Numbered from the stretch's first letter, positions 16,177 to 25,446 are shown. The stretch: DNA of 25,930 bases from JADZAA01 sp039810485 (GCA_039810485.1 JBDHXA010000043.1:1-25930), one strand, 5' to 3'. Translations and numbers: made by a program. The notes: generated by a model from the sequence alone, not told the origin.

Positions 16177-17140
16177 TTGCAGGTTCTAATAATGTTAATT
16201 GAATAGGCTCCTTAATAGCTTCCTTTTGGTTTTTTAAAGCGTTCATCATTTCTTCCGCTATTGCATTTATGACTGGAACAGAAACAGAATTGCCGGCTAC
16301 TTTTCGGGCTTGAGAATAAGGAATATTAATTTTAAATGTTTCCGGAAATCCTTGAAGTCTCAACATCTCTCTATCTGTTAATCTCCTCACGCCATTTACT
16401 ACAAGATAGTTGTAGCTTCCTCCAGCTCGTAAAGCACAGGAATAAGGTAGTGCTGAAATATTTCCTCCAATGTTTTCGTGCCATATAGACGGAAAGGGCG
16501 GAACGCACTTTACCGCATTTATTCTTTTTTCTTTTAATAGGTCTGATAAAAAATAACTTTGAGGTATTTCATCGTCTTTCTGTAAAACCTCTTCTAATGG
16601 TTTGTAATAGCCAAGTGGTTTAGGGAATTTAAAATAAATTGGATCTTTGAAGCCAACAATATAAATTCGTTCTCTTTTTTGTGGAACTCCAAAATCAAGC
16701 GAATTAAATACTTTGTGATATACAGTATAACCAAGCCCTTTCAATTTTTCTAAAATAACAGCAAAAGTTTGCCCGTTGTCGTGTGTTGTTAGTCTTTTTA
16801 CATTTTCCAGCAAAAAGGCTTGCGGTTTTTTTGCTTCTAATATTGCTTCAATATTAAAAAATAAAGTTCCTCTTGTATCTGCAAAACCAAGACCTTTACC
16901 TGCAATACTAAAAGGTTGGCAAGGAAAGCCTGCTAATAAAATATCGTGGTCAGGAATATCGCAAGGTTCAATTTCGTTAATGTCGCCAAATGGTCTATCG
17001 CCAAAATTTGCTTCATACATATCTTGGGCAGCCTTGTCCCACTCAGAGGAAAAGACTGTCTCGCAGCCGTGAGCCTCAAAGCCAAGTCGGATACCTCCGA
17101 TACCTGCAAAAAGATCTATTGTTTTATATTTCTTAGCCAT
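16142..17140 (-). CDS. DNA (cytosine-5) methyltransferase, HaeII-type modification enzyme
   Basis: A 332-residue 5-methylcytosine methyltransferase protecting the host from the adjacent nuclease. All main motifs are intact: I, DLFAGIGGIRLGFE (residues 9-22); IV, GFPCQPFS with catalytic Cys74; VI, LENVKRL (Glu112); VIII, QKRERIYIVG (154-163); and IX/X, RRLTDREMLRLQGFPETF and QARKVAGNSVSVPV. The target-recognition region is short (~165-250). It overlaps the nuclease gene by 35 bases. No controller (C) gene or very-short-patch repair gene is adjacent. A candidate promoter box lies just upstream. Confidence 0.95.
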   Translation of the reverse strand: MAKKYKTIDLFAGIGGIRLGFEAHGCETVFSSEWDKAAQDMYEANFGDRPFGDINEIEPCDIPDHDILLAGFPCQPFSIAGKGLGFADTRGTLFFNIEAILEAKKPQAFLLENVKRLTTHDNGQTFAVILEKLKGLGYTVYHKVFNSLDFGVPQKRERIYIVGFKDPIYFKFPKPLGYYKPLEEVLQKDDEIPQSYFLSDLLKEKRINAVKCVPPFPSIWHENIGGNISALPYSCALRAGGSYNYLVVNGVRRLTDREMLRLQGFPETFKINIPYSQARKVAGNSVSVPVINAIAEEMMNALKNQKEAIKEPIQLTLLEPANEYNRSKAIVG

Positions 17141-17165
17141 TCAATTCGTCAATAATTGTTCAGTA

Positions 17166-17173
17166 CAAAGTTA
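17166..17173 (-). promoter_or_regulatory. Candidate -7 element (TAACTTTG) for the restriction-modification operon
   Basis: TAACTTTG on the minus strand matches TAnnTTTG exactly and sits 25 bases before the methyltransferase ATG at 17140. No TTG stands 19-21 bases upstream, so it is incomplete. It would give the R-M pair its own transcript, separate from the hydrolase gene upstream. Confidence 0.4.
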
Positions 17174-17238
17174 GTCAAAATAGCTGGTTTATATTCTGTA
17201 TATATTTAGTAAGTTGCTAACTGTTGATTTTTTCACTG

Positions 17239-18216
17239 TCATTCCTTAGGGTGAGGCATAAATTTTGCGTTGACGAAATCAACAATAGAAATAACTAATT
17301 GATTATCAATTGGAAGCAGCGGATTATTATAGGTTGCAATGTTTTCCTCTTGGCTTGCGGGAGTTTTTCGCAAAATATGATTCATTTTGTCAAGTAATTT
17401 CAAGCCGCTTTTAGGATTTGCTTCATGCAACATTTCGGCGTCTTTTATCTTTACTTGCAAATCGTTTGTTCCTTGCAGTATCAAAATGGGAATATGCAGT
17501 TTCTTTATTTCAACCGCCGGATCATACTTGAACCATGAGATCATATATGGCTGTACGCTTTCGCGAAACAATGCCGCAAACATTGGCAAAATGTTTGCGA
17601 CGACAACGCCTTTTTTTAAACTGTCAATTATTGGATTTGCAATGTCGCGTATGCTTTGCGACTGCGACGAAATCTGCTCTTTAATTAGCTCGTCTGCCGG
17701 TCTGCCTGGTCCGGCAACTGAAATGAACTTATCGGCTTCCTTTTGAGAAGCCAGCATGCCAATGAGCGACCCTTCGCTATGACCTAATACAATTACTTGC
17801 GAAAATTTAGGATTTTGTTTCAATAAATGAATCCATTCTCGCGCATCTTCAATGTAATTTTCGAATCGTAAATCTTTTTCATCGCGCATTGCCGCTGCAC
17901 TAGCTGCAACGCCTCGTTTATCATACCGAACGGTTGCAATATTATGTTTGGCTAATTCTTGAGCAAGTTTTTTGTAGGCATCATTTTTCATCATGGGATT
18001 ATTGCAATTTCTGTCGGTTGGGCCAGATCCCGCTATTATGAGCACTACAGGAACTTTTGCTAATATCTCTGGAAGCACAAGAGTGCCTTCAATCTCGCCT
18101 GTGTTTGTTCGTAGCGTAATTGGGTTTCCCACTGTGCCGTTATCTAAAGGAAGCTGGGCAATGCTATTGCCGACACCGAGCAAGATTAGAGCAAAATAAA
18201 TAAGGAATAATTTCAT
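17239..18216 (-). CDS. Secreted alpha/beta hydrolase
   Basis: A 325-residue exported esterase-like protein with a signal peptide (MKLFLIYFALILLGVGNSIAQ). The alpha/beta-hydrolase triad is visible: Ser147 in the nucleophile elbow GHSEGS, Asp252 in LQGTNDLQV, and His280 in MNHILRK. An oxyanion-region IAGSGPTDRN (61-70) and VRYDKRG (96-102) are typical of the dienelactone-hydrolase/S9-like esterase group. The substrate is unknown. It lies between the R-M pair (98 bases downstream) and the TonB receptor (~80 bases upstream), all on the minus strand. The gap to the receptor gene contains a solo IS end. Confidence 0.88.
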   Translation of the reverse strand: MKLFLIYFALILLGVGNSIAQLPLDNGTVGNPITLRTNTGEIEGTLVLPEILAKVPVVLIIAGSGPTDRNCNNPMMKNDAYKKLAQELAKHNIATVRYDKRGVAASAAAMRDEKDLRFENYIEDAREWIHLLKQNPKFSQVIVLGHSEGSLIGMLASQKEADKFISVAGPGRPADELIKEQISSQSQSIRDIANPIIDSLKKGVVVANILPMFAALFRESVQPYMISWFKYDPAVEIKKLHIPILILQGTNDLQVKIKDAEMLHEANPKSGLKLLDKMNHILRKTPASQEENIATYNNPLLPIDNQLVISIVDFVNAKFMPHPKE

Positions 18217-18278
18217 ATTAACGATAATTAGTGTTCAGCCGATAAGAAAAAAGGATAATAATCAATGTTCTTTTACTA

Positions 18279-18299
18279 GACTTTTCTGAGTGGGCTCAT
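18279..18299 (-). repeat. Solo IS terminal sequence, same as the end of the IS at 25447
   Basis: Read on the minus strand, these 21 bases (core GAGCCCACTC, then GAAAAGTC) match 25447-25467 at 20 of 21 positions, and a weaker A-rich match continues about 20 bases inward. The outer end points toward the TonB receptor gene, and the body of any element would lie toward lower coordinates. There, however, only 62 bases separate it from the hydrolase gene, so no element remains. The stop codon of the receptor (TGA, 18298-18296) falls inside it. Confidence 0.75.
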
Positions 18300-20719
18300 C
18301 TATTTATATCAATCGGCACAATCAGTTTAAAACTAAAGTTTTGTCCCATGTTATAAACTCCTTTTCGACCTGTAGCACTGTTTTCGTCTAGGTATTTCAA
18401 ACGACTTAAATGACTTTGGTAAGCAACATTGGTTAGATTATTTGCACTAATATAAATAGAGAAAAGAGTTTTATTCTTAGAAATAATATCGGTTCCGATT
18501 CCTACATTTAACAACGTATAGCTTGATGTTGCTGTTTCAGTGCCAAAAGCTTGAAAAAAATGGTTTTGTTTAAAATAATATTCTACTCCGATTGACACAT
18601 AAGAATTAGAAAAATATTCTCCAATATTTTTGTTGTAAGCTTTTATTTCTGAATATAATTTAGGTGCTGGCGTTAATGGCAAATAACGCATGCTGTCTGG
18701 ATGATTTGAAAGTGTAGATTGAACATAGGAAAAACTATTTTCAAAGTGGAGCCAATCCAAAGGATGCGGATGAATATCCAGCGTTATTTCTCCGCCAAAC
18801 AAACTAGCGTTTCCTTGTGAATATTTAAATGTTTGATATCCATTGGTTAAAGAGTCGGCGCCAAATGTACTTTGCAGTTTTTCTAAGAAGATATAGTTTG
18901 AAATTTGGTTGTAAAACAAATCTAATTCTAAGGCAGCGTGTTCTGAGTTGATACCAAACGCATAGTCAATCTGATAACTATCCTCGGATTTTAAATATGG
19001 TGAACCAATTAAGTATTGTACTGTTCCTTCGTGTTTGCCATTTGCGGATATTTCTGCAATATTCGGCGCTCTGAAGCCTTTAGAAAAATTTAGTTTTGTG
19101 TATAAAATATCGTTTATTTGATAAGTAGTCCCAATGCTTCCTGATATTCCTTGATATTTTGAATGGAAAGCAAAGAATTGCTGTTTAGAAGTTATATCTG
19201 GATTTTCGCTTTTTTTCCCATTAGTATCAAGCCATAAGCTTTTACCGTTTTCATTGCGAAGATCATAACGTACTCCACAGCTTAAAGTCCACTTTTCCCA
19301 AGATTTTTTAGCAAGTGCAAAAAAACCAGAATCAAACAAATTGTAATCTGGAATCATAAATTCATTTCCTTTATTTTGAGAATTTTGATACATTCCGTTC
19401 GTACCAAATGACAAGTCAATGTTATTATTTATCGGATAGTTATAATGTGCTTCATAGTTTAATGTATTCAAATAAAAATATAAGCCATATTCATTGGGAA
19501 TTATAACTTTTCCGTATTCCTGACGCTGATTTTCCTGCCATCCTAATGTTGTTTCTACCGAGCCATTGCCGAGATAAAAATTATTGTTTGCAACTATTTT
19601 GTAGTGGTGTATTCTTTGGTATGGAACTAGCGGTGTGTATGATAGATAATCTGAATTACTAGCAGCAACTTTATCAGTAGTTGTGTCGTTTATTGCAATT
19701 GATTTTATAAAATGACCAGTAATATGGTCGCGTTCTCCTTCTATGATCCCGGGTACAAGATTGTATATGCTAAAAATTAAGTGTGAATAACCCCATGATT
19801 TGTTTAGTCCTAACATTGCTTCTAAGTTATTCTGCTTAAATCCAGAGTTGAAAACATAGCCATCATATTTGTTTTGATAGGCATGTGCCAATTTATTACT
19901 GTATCGAATATCCCAAACAAAGCCATTTTGATTCCCGCCAATGTTTAGCGAACCACCAATTAAGCCATTATTAGTTTGATAATTTGCCAAAATGTTACCT
20001 TTGATAGAACCTTCGGGCAAAGTTGGTTCGGGCAGCAAATTGATGGCTCCTGCCATTGCATCGCTGCCATAAGCCAAGCTAGCCGGACCTTTTAGTATTT
20101 CAACGCTGTTTACACTATACTCGTCTTTTTCAATTCCGTGTTCATCTCCCCATTGTTGTCCTTCCTGACGAATACCATCGTTTACAACAACCACTCTATT
20201 GTACCCCAAACCACGTATTACTGGTTTGGAAATTCCAGGTCCGGTTGTTATTTGGGAAATCCCTGGTTGTGCAGAAATGGCATCAATGATATTGGTTGCT
20301 GATGATTGTTTTAACTTGGTTGGCGTTACCACTGAAATTGGCGAAGATGTTCGGTTGCTTTCGGTGGCATTGGAAAGTCCGGTTACAACTACTTCACCAA
20401 ATTCGGCAACTGATTCATTCATTGAAAAATCTAACGAATTAGTTGTTGCTAAATTTATAAGCTGTACTATTTGCTGATAGCCAATATATGCAACTTTTAC
20501 CAACAGAGTTGCCTTAGGAAGATTGTTAATTTTGTAAATACCAGCAACGTCGGTTCTTGTGCCAATTTTCAGGTCAGGAAAATACACAGATGCACCTATT
20601 AATGGGTCGCCGCTTTGTTTATCAATTACTTTTCCGTGCAAAGCAATTTTGTTTTGTGCATGAAAACTCATGGTAGATGCAAATAAAATTGCCATCATAA
20701 TAAATATTTTCATTATCAT
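18296..20719 (-). CDS. TonB-dependent outer-membrane receptor
   Basis: An 807-residue receptor for active uptake of a ligand across the outer membrane. Order: signal peptide (ending SFHAQ); a CarboxypepD_reg-like beta-sandwich (~25-105, LHGKVIDKQSGDPLIGASVY), usual in Bacteroidota; plug domain (~115-235, SSPISVVTPTKLKQ, GISKPVIRGLGYNRVVVVND, VEILKGPASLAYGSDAMAGA); then a 22-strand barrel. The blocks RQEGQQWGDEHGIE and AYQSHLSRLKYLDEN recall receptors grouped with ZnuD/metal or haem uptake, but the ligand is not certain. It starts 17 bases after alaS on the same strand. The C-terminus is DINR rather than the usual terminal aromatic residue, and its stop lies in a solo IS end. Confidence 0.92.
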   Translation of the reverse strand: MIMKIFIMMAILFASTMSFHAQNKIALHGKVIDKQSGDPLIGASVYFPDLKIGTRTDVAGIYKINNLPKATLLVKVAYIGYQQIVQLINLATTNSLDFSMNESVAEFGEVVVTGLSNATESNRTSSPISVVTPTKLKQSSATNIIDAISAQPGISQITTGPGISKPVIRGLGYNRVVVVNDGIRQEGQQWGDEHGIEKDEYSVNSVEILKGPASLAYGSDAMAGAINLLPEPTLPEGSIKGNILANYQTNNGLIGGSLNIGGNQNGFVWDIRYSNKLAHAYQNKYDGYVFNSGFKQNNLEAMLGLNKSWGYSHLIFSIYNLVPGIIEGERDHITGHFIKSIAINDTTTDKVAASNSDYLSYTPLVPYQRIHHYKIVANNNFYLGNGSVETTLGWQENQRQEYGKVIIPNEYGLYFYLNTLNYEAHYNYPINNNIDLSFGTNGMYQNSQNKGNEFMIPDYNLFDSGFFALAKKSWEKWTLSCGVRYDLRNENGKSLWLDTNGKKSENPDITSKQQFFAFHSKYQGISGSIGTTYQINDILYTKLNFSKGFRAPNIAEISANGKHEGTVQYLIGSPYLKSEDSYQIDYAFGINSEHAALELDLFYNQISNYIFLEKLQSTFGADSLTNGYQTFKYSQGNASLFGGEITLDIHPHPLDWLHFENSFSYVQSTLSNHPDSMRYLPLTPAPKLYSEIKAYNKNIGEYFSNSYVSIGVEYYFKQNHFFQAFGTETATSSYTLLNVGIGTDIISKNKTLFSIYISANNLTNVAYQSHLSRLKYLDENSATGRKGVYNMGQNFSFKLIVPIDINR

Positions 20720-20736
20720 TGATACAAAATCCTAGC

Positions 20737-23283
20737 TCAAAGGTATTTTCCTGCGTGTGCCAGTGCTTCTGCCAATTTATGAATGTCTTTGCCACCGGCA
20801 GTTGCCAAATGATGCTTACCGCCTCCGCCTCCGCCAAGCTCTTTTGCTAAAGCGCCGACTATTTTTCCTGCTTGATGCGTCGAAAGCAAATCATCAGTCA
20901 CCACACAAACCAATTGAGCTTTGCCATCAACAATGGAAGCCAAAATGCCGACGCCTCCCCTGCCCAATGCATTTCGCAAACGGTCTCCAAGAGATTTCAA
21001 TTGCTCGCTGTCAACAGCTGGGATTTCTCGTGCAATTAGGCGAGTACCGCCTACAAGAGTAGCGTTAAGTGCCCATTCTTCAAAACTGTTTGAAATTTTA
21101 TCAACGTTAAATGTGGCAATTTCTTTTTCAAGAAGTTTTATTTTTTCTTGCAATTGATCATGGGAGCTTTGCTCTTTGTGCAGAGCGATATGCAAATTGG
21201 CAATATATCGCTCAACCCCTGCGGAGCTTACTGCTTCGATGCGCCGGACGCCCGAAGCAATTGAAGATTCGGAAGTAATTTTAACAAGACCGATGTCCGA
21301 AGAGTTTTTCACATGCGTTCCTCCGCAAAATTCAGCCGAAAACTTTTCATCAATGACGACAACGCGAACGCGATCGCCATATTTATCGCCGAAAAACATT
21401 TTTACATTTGGAATTTTTCGAGCATCTTCTATCGGCATTTCCAAAGTAATGACCGGAATGCGCTCGCGTATTTTTTCATTGATGATTAGCTCAATTTCTG
21501 CTAATTCTTCTGAGGAAACTTTTTGATAATGTGAAAAATCGAAGCGCAAATATTCAGGCGCCACCAAAGAGCCGGATTGCTGAACATGATTTCCCAAAAT
21601 GCGGCGCAATGCCTCGTGAAGAATATGTGTTGCCGAGTGGTTGCGCTGTATTGCCCAGCGTCGAGCATAGTCAACAGTAGCTGTGGCGGCATCGCCGATT
21701 AGCTTTTCTACATCAGAGTCGCAAAAATGAATGATTGCCGAGCCGGATTTTCTAACATCTGTAACCGAATAAGTATTTCCGCCTAGCGTAATTGTTCCGA
21801 TATCGGCTGCTTGACCGCCCATTTCAACATAATATGGAGTTTTGTCCAAAACAATACGGTTTTCCTCAGCGAAAAGAACTTGGGCATTTGTAGAAAGCTC
21901 GTCCCATCCTGTAAATGATGTTTTGGCATCAATCATAGGAAGTTCTACTTCATGAATATGAGTTTTACGAGATTGACGTGAGCGCTCGCGTTGTTCATTC
22001 ATTAATTGCGCAAAGGAGTCAACATCAACGGACATTCCTCGCTCGCGCGCCATCAATTCAGTTAAATCAAGCGGAAATCCGCATGTATCATACAAGAAAA
22101 AGGCGTCGGAGCCAGAAATTATATTATTGTTTTCCTCTGCATTTCTCAGCTCAATTTCGCCGAAACGTTCAAGACCGCGTTCGAGTGTTTGCAAAAACGA
22201 CTCTTCTTCAGCTTTGATTACTCGCTCTATAAGCGATTGTTGTCGAGCAATTTCCGGAAATACATCGCCCATTGTATTAACGACTGTGCCAATCAATTTA
22301 TAGAGCGATGGATCGCGCAATTCAAGATTTCGGGCATATCGTGCTGCACGGCGCAGTATGCGGCGCAGCACATAGCCGCGACCTTCATTTCCGGGCAAAG
22401 CACCATCGGCAATGGCAAAAGTTAATGTGCGAATATGATCAGACATAACTCGCATTGCAATGCCGTTTTTATCGGTCAAATCAGACGAGTATTTTCGATC
22501 AGAGAGTTTTTCAATTTCTTGAAGCAAAGGCGAAAAGACATCGGTGTCATAATTTGAATTCTTGCCTTGTATGACAGCGCATATTCGCTCGAATCCCATG
22601 CCTGTGTCAACATGCTTAGCAGAGAGTTCTTCCAGCGAACCGTCTTCGCGGCGATTGTATTGAATAAAGACGTTATTCCAAATTTCGATTACTTCTGGAA
22701 CTCCGGCGTTTACAAGCGAACCGCCGCTCAAATCTTGAGTGCGATCGTAATGTATTTCAGAGCATGGTCCGCAAGGACCGGTTGCTCCCATTTCCCAGAA
22801 ATTGTCTTTTTCATCAAAACGATGTATCTGTTCATCAGGTAAATATTGTCGCCAAATATTATATGCCTCGTCATCGGTTCGGTAAATTGTTGCATGAAGG
22901 CGTTCTTTTGGTAGTCCCCACACTTCGGTTAATAGTTCCCATGACCAGTTTATTGCTTCAGTTTTGTAATAGTCGCCAAAGCTCCAATTGCCGAGCATTT
23001 CAAAAAAAGTATGATGGTATGTGTCATAGCCAACTTCTTCAAGATCGTTGTGTTTGCCGGACACACGAATGCACTTTTGTGTATCGGCGCAGCGTTTGTA
23101 ATCGCGCTTTCCAGTACCAAGAAAAACATCTTTGAATTGATTCATTCCAGCATTGGTGAAAAGCAAAGTAGGATCGCCATGCGGAATAACCGGCGCGCTT
23201 GGCACTATGCGATGACCGCGAGCGGCAAAAAAATCGAGAAATGATTGGCGTAGCTCTTGTGAAGTCATGTTAGTATTTTTCAT
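20737..23283 (-). CDS. alaS: Alanyl-tRNA synthetase
   Basis: An 848-residue class II synthetase of near-normal length (E. coli 876). Order: catalytic domain starting TSQELRQSFLDFFAARGHRIVPSAP (motif 1 region), HHTFFEMLGNWSFGDY (motif 2, ~90-105), GPCGPCSEIHYD, and GRGYVLRRILRRAARYA (motif 3). The editing domain has the zinc-binding HSATHILH and EFCGGTH motifs. A linker coiled coil follows, then the C-terminal DHHA1 domain with GGGGGGKHHLATAGG. The start is MKNTNMTSQ (ATG 23283); ATG 23268 is an alternative, and neither has a Shine-Dalgarno. Divergent from deoC (231-base gap) and directly followed by the TonB receptor gene. Confidence 0.98.
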   Translation of the reverse strand: MKNTNMTSQELRQSFLDFFAARGHRIVPSAPVIPHGDPTLLFTNAGMNQFKDVFLGTGKRDYKRCADTQKCIRVSGKHNDLEEVGYDTYHHTFFEMLGNWSFGDYYKTEAINWSWELLTEVWGLPKERLHATIYRTDDEAYNIWRQYLPDEQIHRFDEKDNFWEMGATGPCGPCSEIHYDRTQDLSGGSLVNAGVPEVIEIWNNVFIQYNRREDGSLEELSAKHVDTGMGFERICAVIQGKNSNYDTDVFSPLLQEIEKLSDRKYSSDLTDKNGIAMRVMSDHIRTLTFAIADGALPGNEGRGYVLRRILRRAARYARNLELRDPSLYKLIGTVVNTMGDVFPEIARQQSLIERVIKAEEESFLQTLERGLERFGEIELRNAEENNNIISGSDAFFLYDTCGFPLDLTELMARERGMSVDVDSFAQLMNEQRERSRQSRKTHIHEVELPMIDAKTSFTGWDELSTNAQVLFAEENRIVLDKTPYYVEMGGQAADIGTITLGGNTYSVTDVRKSGSAIIHFCDSDVEKLIGDAATATVDYARRWAIQRNHSATHILHEALRRILGNHVQQSGSLVAPEYLRFDFSHYQKVSSEELAEIELIINEKIRERIPVITLEMPIEDARKIPNVKMFFGDKYGDRVRVVVIDEKFSAEFCGGTHVKNSSDIGLVKITSESSIASGVRRIEAVSSAGVERYIANLHIALHKEQSSHDQLQEKIKLLEKEIATFNVDKISNSFEEWALNATLVGGTRLIAREIPAVDSEQLKSLGDRLRNALGRGGVGILASIVDGKAQLVCVVTDDLLSTHQAGKIVGALAKELGGGGGGKHHLATAGGKDIHKLAEALAHAGKYL

Positions 23284-23514
23284 GTAGATTTTACTGAAAC
23301 AGAAGCAATTGTAAATAATAATTTGTAAAATTACGAAAAGAGATGTTTGCTATTTTAGCATTGCCGTTCTTTAAGGTCAAATTTGCATCTGTTGAAAACA
23401 CATCCCAATCTATTTTCATTGCATATTATTAAAAGCATTGATAATAAAAACGCATATTTTGTTGTAATTTTAAATGCCTTATCTTCTTTTGAATGATTTA
23501 TTGTCAAAATTTAC

Positions 23515-24204
23515 ATGATTGTCCAAGATAGCGATTTGATTAAGCGTATTTCTTCGAGCATAGATCATACTGTGCTAAAACCGCAAGCCACTGAGAATGA
23601 TATTCTACTTTTATGCCAAGAAGCTGTCGAATACAACTTTGCATCTGTCTGCATAAATCCTTATTATGTGCCGTTAGCCGTTGATATTTTGCGCTCAACA
23701 TCAATTCCGGTCTGCACTGTGATAGGTTTTCCATTAGGCGCGTCAGCATCGCGGGTAAAATTATATGAAGCAGAGCAAGCGATTAATGACGGAGCGGCAG
23801 AACTCGATATCGTCGCAAACATAACTCTAATGAATACAAGAAATATGCTTGCAGTGAAAGAGCTTGACAAAATTAGCCAACTTGCTCATTTGCATAATGT
23901 ATTGGTAAAAGTTATTATAGAAACGTGCCTGCTAACCAATGATGAGAAAGTTCTTGCCTGTAAAATTGTTGCTGACAGCGGCGCCGATTTTATTAAAACT
24001 TCAACTGGTTTTTCTACCGGCGGAGCCTCAATTGATGACATCATTCTTCTCAGAAAACATTCGCCTGCAAGTGTGCGCGTAAAAGCGTCGGGTGGCATTC
24101 GCAGCGCATCGTTTGCCATAGCCCTTCTCGATGTCGGTGCTGACCGATTAGGAACAAGCAGCGGCGTAAATATTGTGAAAGAACTCATGTATGCAAATCA
24201 ATGA
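23515..24204 (+). CDS. deoC: Deoxyribose-phosphate aldolase
   Basis: A 229-residue class I aldolase splitting 2-deoxyribose-5-phosphate into acetaldehyde and glyceraldehyde-3-phosphate. The Schiff-base Lys161 is in ADFIKTSTGF, the second active-site Lys190 is in VKASGGIR, and AELDIVANI holds the conserved Asp. Other family blocks are IDHTVLKPQAT and CTVIGFPLGA. The product feeds glycolysis at the very step encoded next door by gapA (168 bases downstream, same strand), although each gene probably has its own promoter. The ATG at 23515 has no clear Shine-Dalgarno. Confidence 0.96.
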   Translation: MIVQDSDLIKRISSSIDHTVLKPQATENDILLLCQEAVEYNFASVCINPYYVPLAVDILRSTSIPVCTVIGFPLGASASRVKLYEAEQAINDGAAELDIVANITLMNTRNMLAVKELDKISQLAHLHNVLVKVIIETCLLTNDEKVLACKIVADSGADFIKTSTGFSTGGASIDDIILLRKHSPASVRVKASGGIRSASFAIALLDVGADRLGTSSGVNIVKELMYANQ

Positions 24205-24312
24205 GCAAACTTATACAAAATAGATGCAAGTGCCTTGTATTTAAAATATTTAGCGATGTTGCTCTGCTGATTTCAATTTTTGTTTTGTAAATAGTTAATA
24301 ACAGAAACTTTG

Positions 24313-24320
24313 TATTTTTG
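24313..24320 (+). promoter_or_regulatory. Candidate -7 element (TATTTTTG) for gapA
   Basis: TATTTTTG matches TAnnTTTG, and the surrounding 13 bases GTATTTTTGCAAT are identical to those before the tRNA-fMet gene. TTTG at 24284-24287 is 25 bases upstream, longer than the usual 19-21. The box is 52 bases before the gapA start. Confidence 0.55.
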
Positions 24321-24372
24321 CAATTATGTAATTTAACTTTATCTTTTTTATCAGAAAGGATGCAGTATAACA

Positions 24373-25371
24373 ATGGCAAATGGAAAGATTCGTGTGGCTA
24401 TTAATGGATTTGGAAGAATAGGACGTTTAGTTTTCAGAATTGCTTCAATGCGTTCAGATCGCATAGAAATAGTTGGGATAAATGATCTTACAGATGCTGC
24501 AACGCTTGCGCATCTAATAAAATATGATTCAGTTCACGGCAGATTCAACGCAACAGTTTCAGTAGAAGGAAATAATTTGGTTGTCAACGGCAATACAATT
24601 CCTATTTCTGCCGAAAAGATGATAGAAAATTTGCCTTGGAATAATCACGACATTGCAATAGAATCAACCGGTATTTTTACAAATCGCGAGCAATTAAGCA
24701 AACATATAGCCAAAGGAGCCAAAAAAGTAATCTTGACTGCTCCGGCTAAAGATAAATTAGATCGTTCGGTTGTCATCGGCGTTAACGACCATGAGCTAAA
24801 CGATGCAGATCAAATGATTTCCAATGCTTCCTGCACTACGAACTGTCTTGCTCCAATGGTCAAAACACTTAATGATTCATTTGGCATAGAGCGCGGCTAC
24901 ATGACAACGGTTCATGCATATACTAATGATCAGAAAATATTGGATTTGCCCCATAAAGATTTACGCCGTGCACGAGCAGCCGCTTCAAATATAATTCCAA
25001 CAACCACCGGCGCAGCTAAAGCAGTTGCAGAAGTGTTGCCGGCAATGAAAGGCAAATTAGATGGCTTTGCGTTAAGAGTTCCCGTTCCAGACGGCTCTAT
25101 AACCGACTTTACTGCCATATTGTCACGTGAAGTTACAAAGCAGGAAATCAACGATGCATTCAGTCAAGCGGCTGCCGGCTCAATGCGCGGCATACTAGAG
25201 TACTGCACCGATCCAATTGTATCATCAGATATTGTTGGCAATCCACACTCATGCATTTTCGACTCTCTTTCAACAATGGTTAGCGGAAATTTGGCCAAAG
25301 TTGTCGGCTGGTATGATAATGAATGGGGATATTCTAACCGCATTGTCGACCTGATTGAACGTGTAGGTTAA
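24373..25371 (+). CDS. gapA: Glyceraldehyde-3-phosphate dehydrogenase, type I
   Basis: A 332-residue NAD-dependent phosphorylating GAPDH of normal length. The NAD-binding start is VAINGFGRIGRLVFR (residues 8-22). Catalytic Cys154 is in SNASCTTNCLAP. The His of the TVHAYTNDQ block, the phosphate-binding PTTTGAAKAV and the C-terminal WYDNEWGYSNRIVDL are all present. AAAGGA about ten bases before ATG 24373 is a fair ribosome site, stronger than most in this window, as expected of a highly expressed gene. It ends at a strong terminator (25401-25435), just before an IS. Confidence 0.98.
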   Translation: MANGKIRVAINGFGRIGRLVFRIASMRSDRIEIVGINDLTDAATLAHLIKYDSVHGRFNATVSVEGNNLVVNGNTIPISAEKMIENLPWNNHDIAIESTGIFTNREQLSKHIAKGAKKVILTAPAKDKLDRSVVIGVNDHELNDADQMISNASCTTNCLAPMVKTLNDSFGIERGYMTTVHAYTNDQKILDLPHKDLRRARAAASNIIPTTTGAAKAVAEVLPAMKGKLDGFALRVPVPDGSITDFTAILSREVTKQEINDAFSQAAAGSMRGILEYCTDPIVSSDIVGNPHSCIFDSLSTMVSGNLAKVVGWYDNEWGYSNRIVDLIERVG

Positions 25372-25400
25372 ACTAAAATGTGATAGCTTATAAGTTACAG

Positions 25401-25435
25401 GCGGACTGCAATTTTTGCAGTTCGCTTATTTTTTT
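25401..25435 (+). terminator. Rho-independent terminator of gapA
   Basis: An 11-bp stem with one G-T pair, GCGGACTGCAA (25401-25411) with TTGCAGTTCGC (25415-25425), loop TTT, followed by TTATTTTTTT. The IS end begins 12 bases later. Confidence 0.9.
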
Positions 25436-25446
25436 AGTTTCTATAA

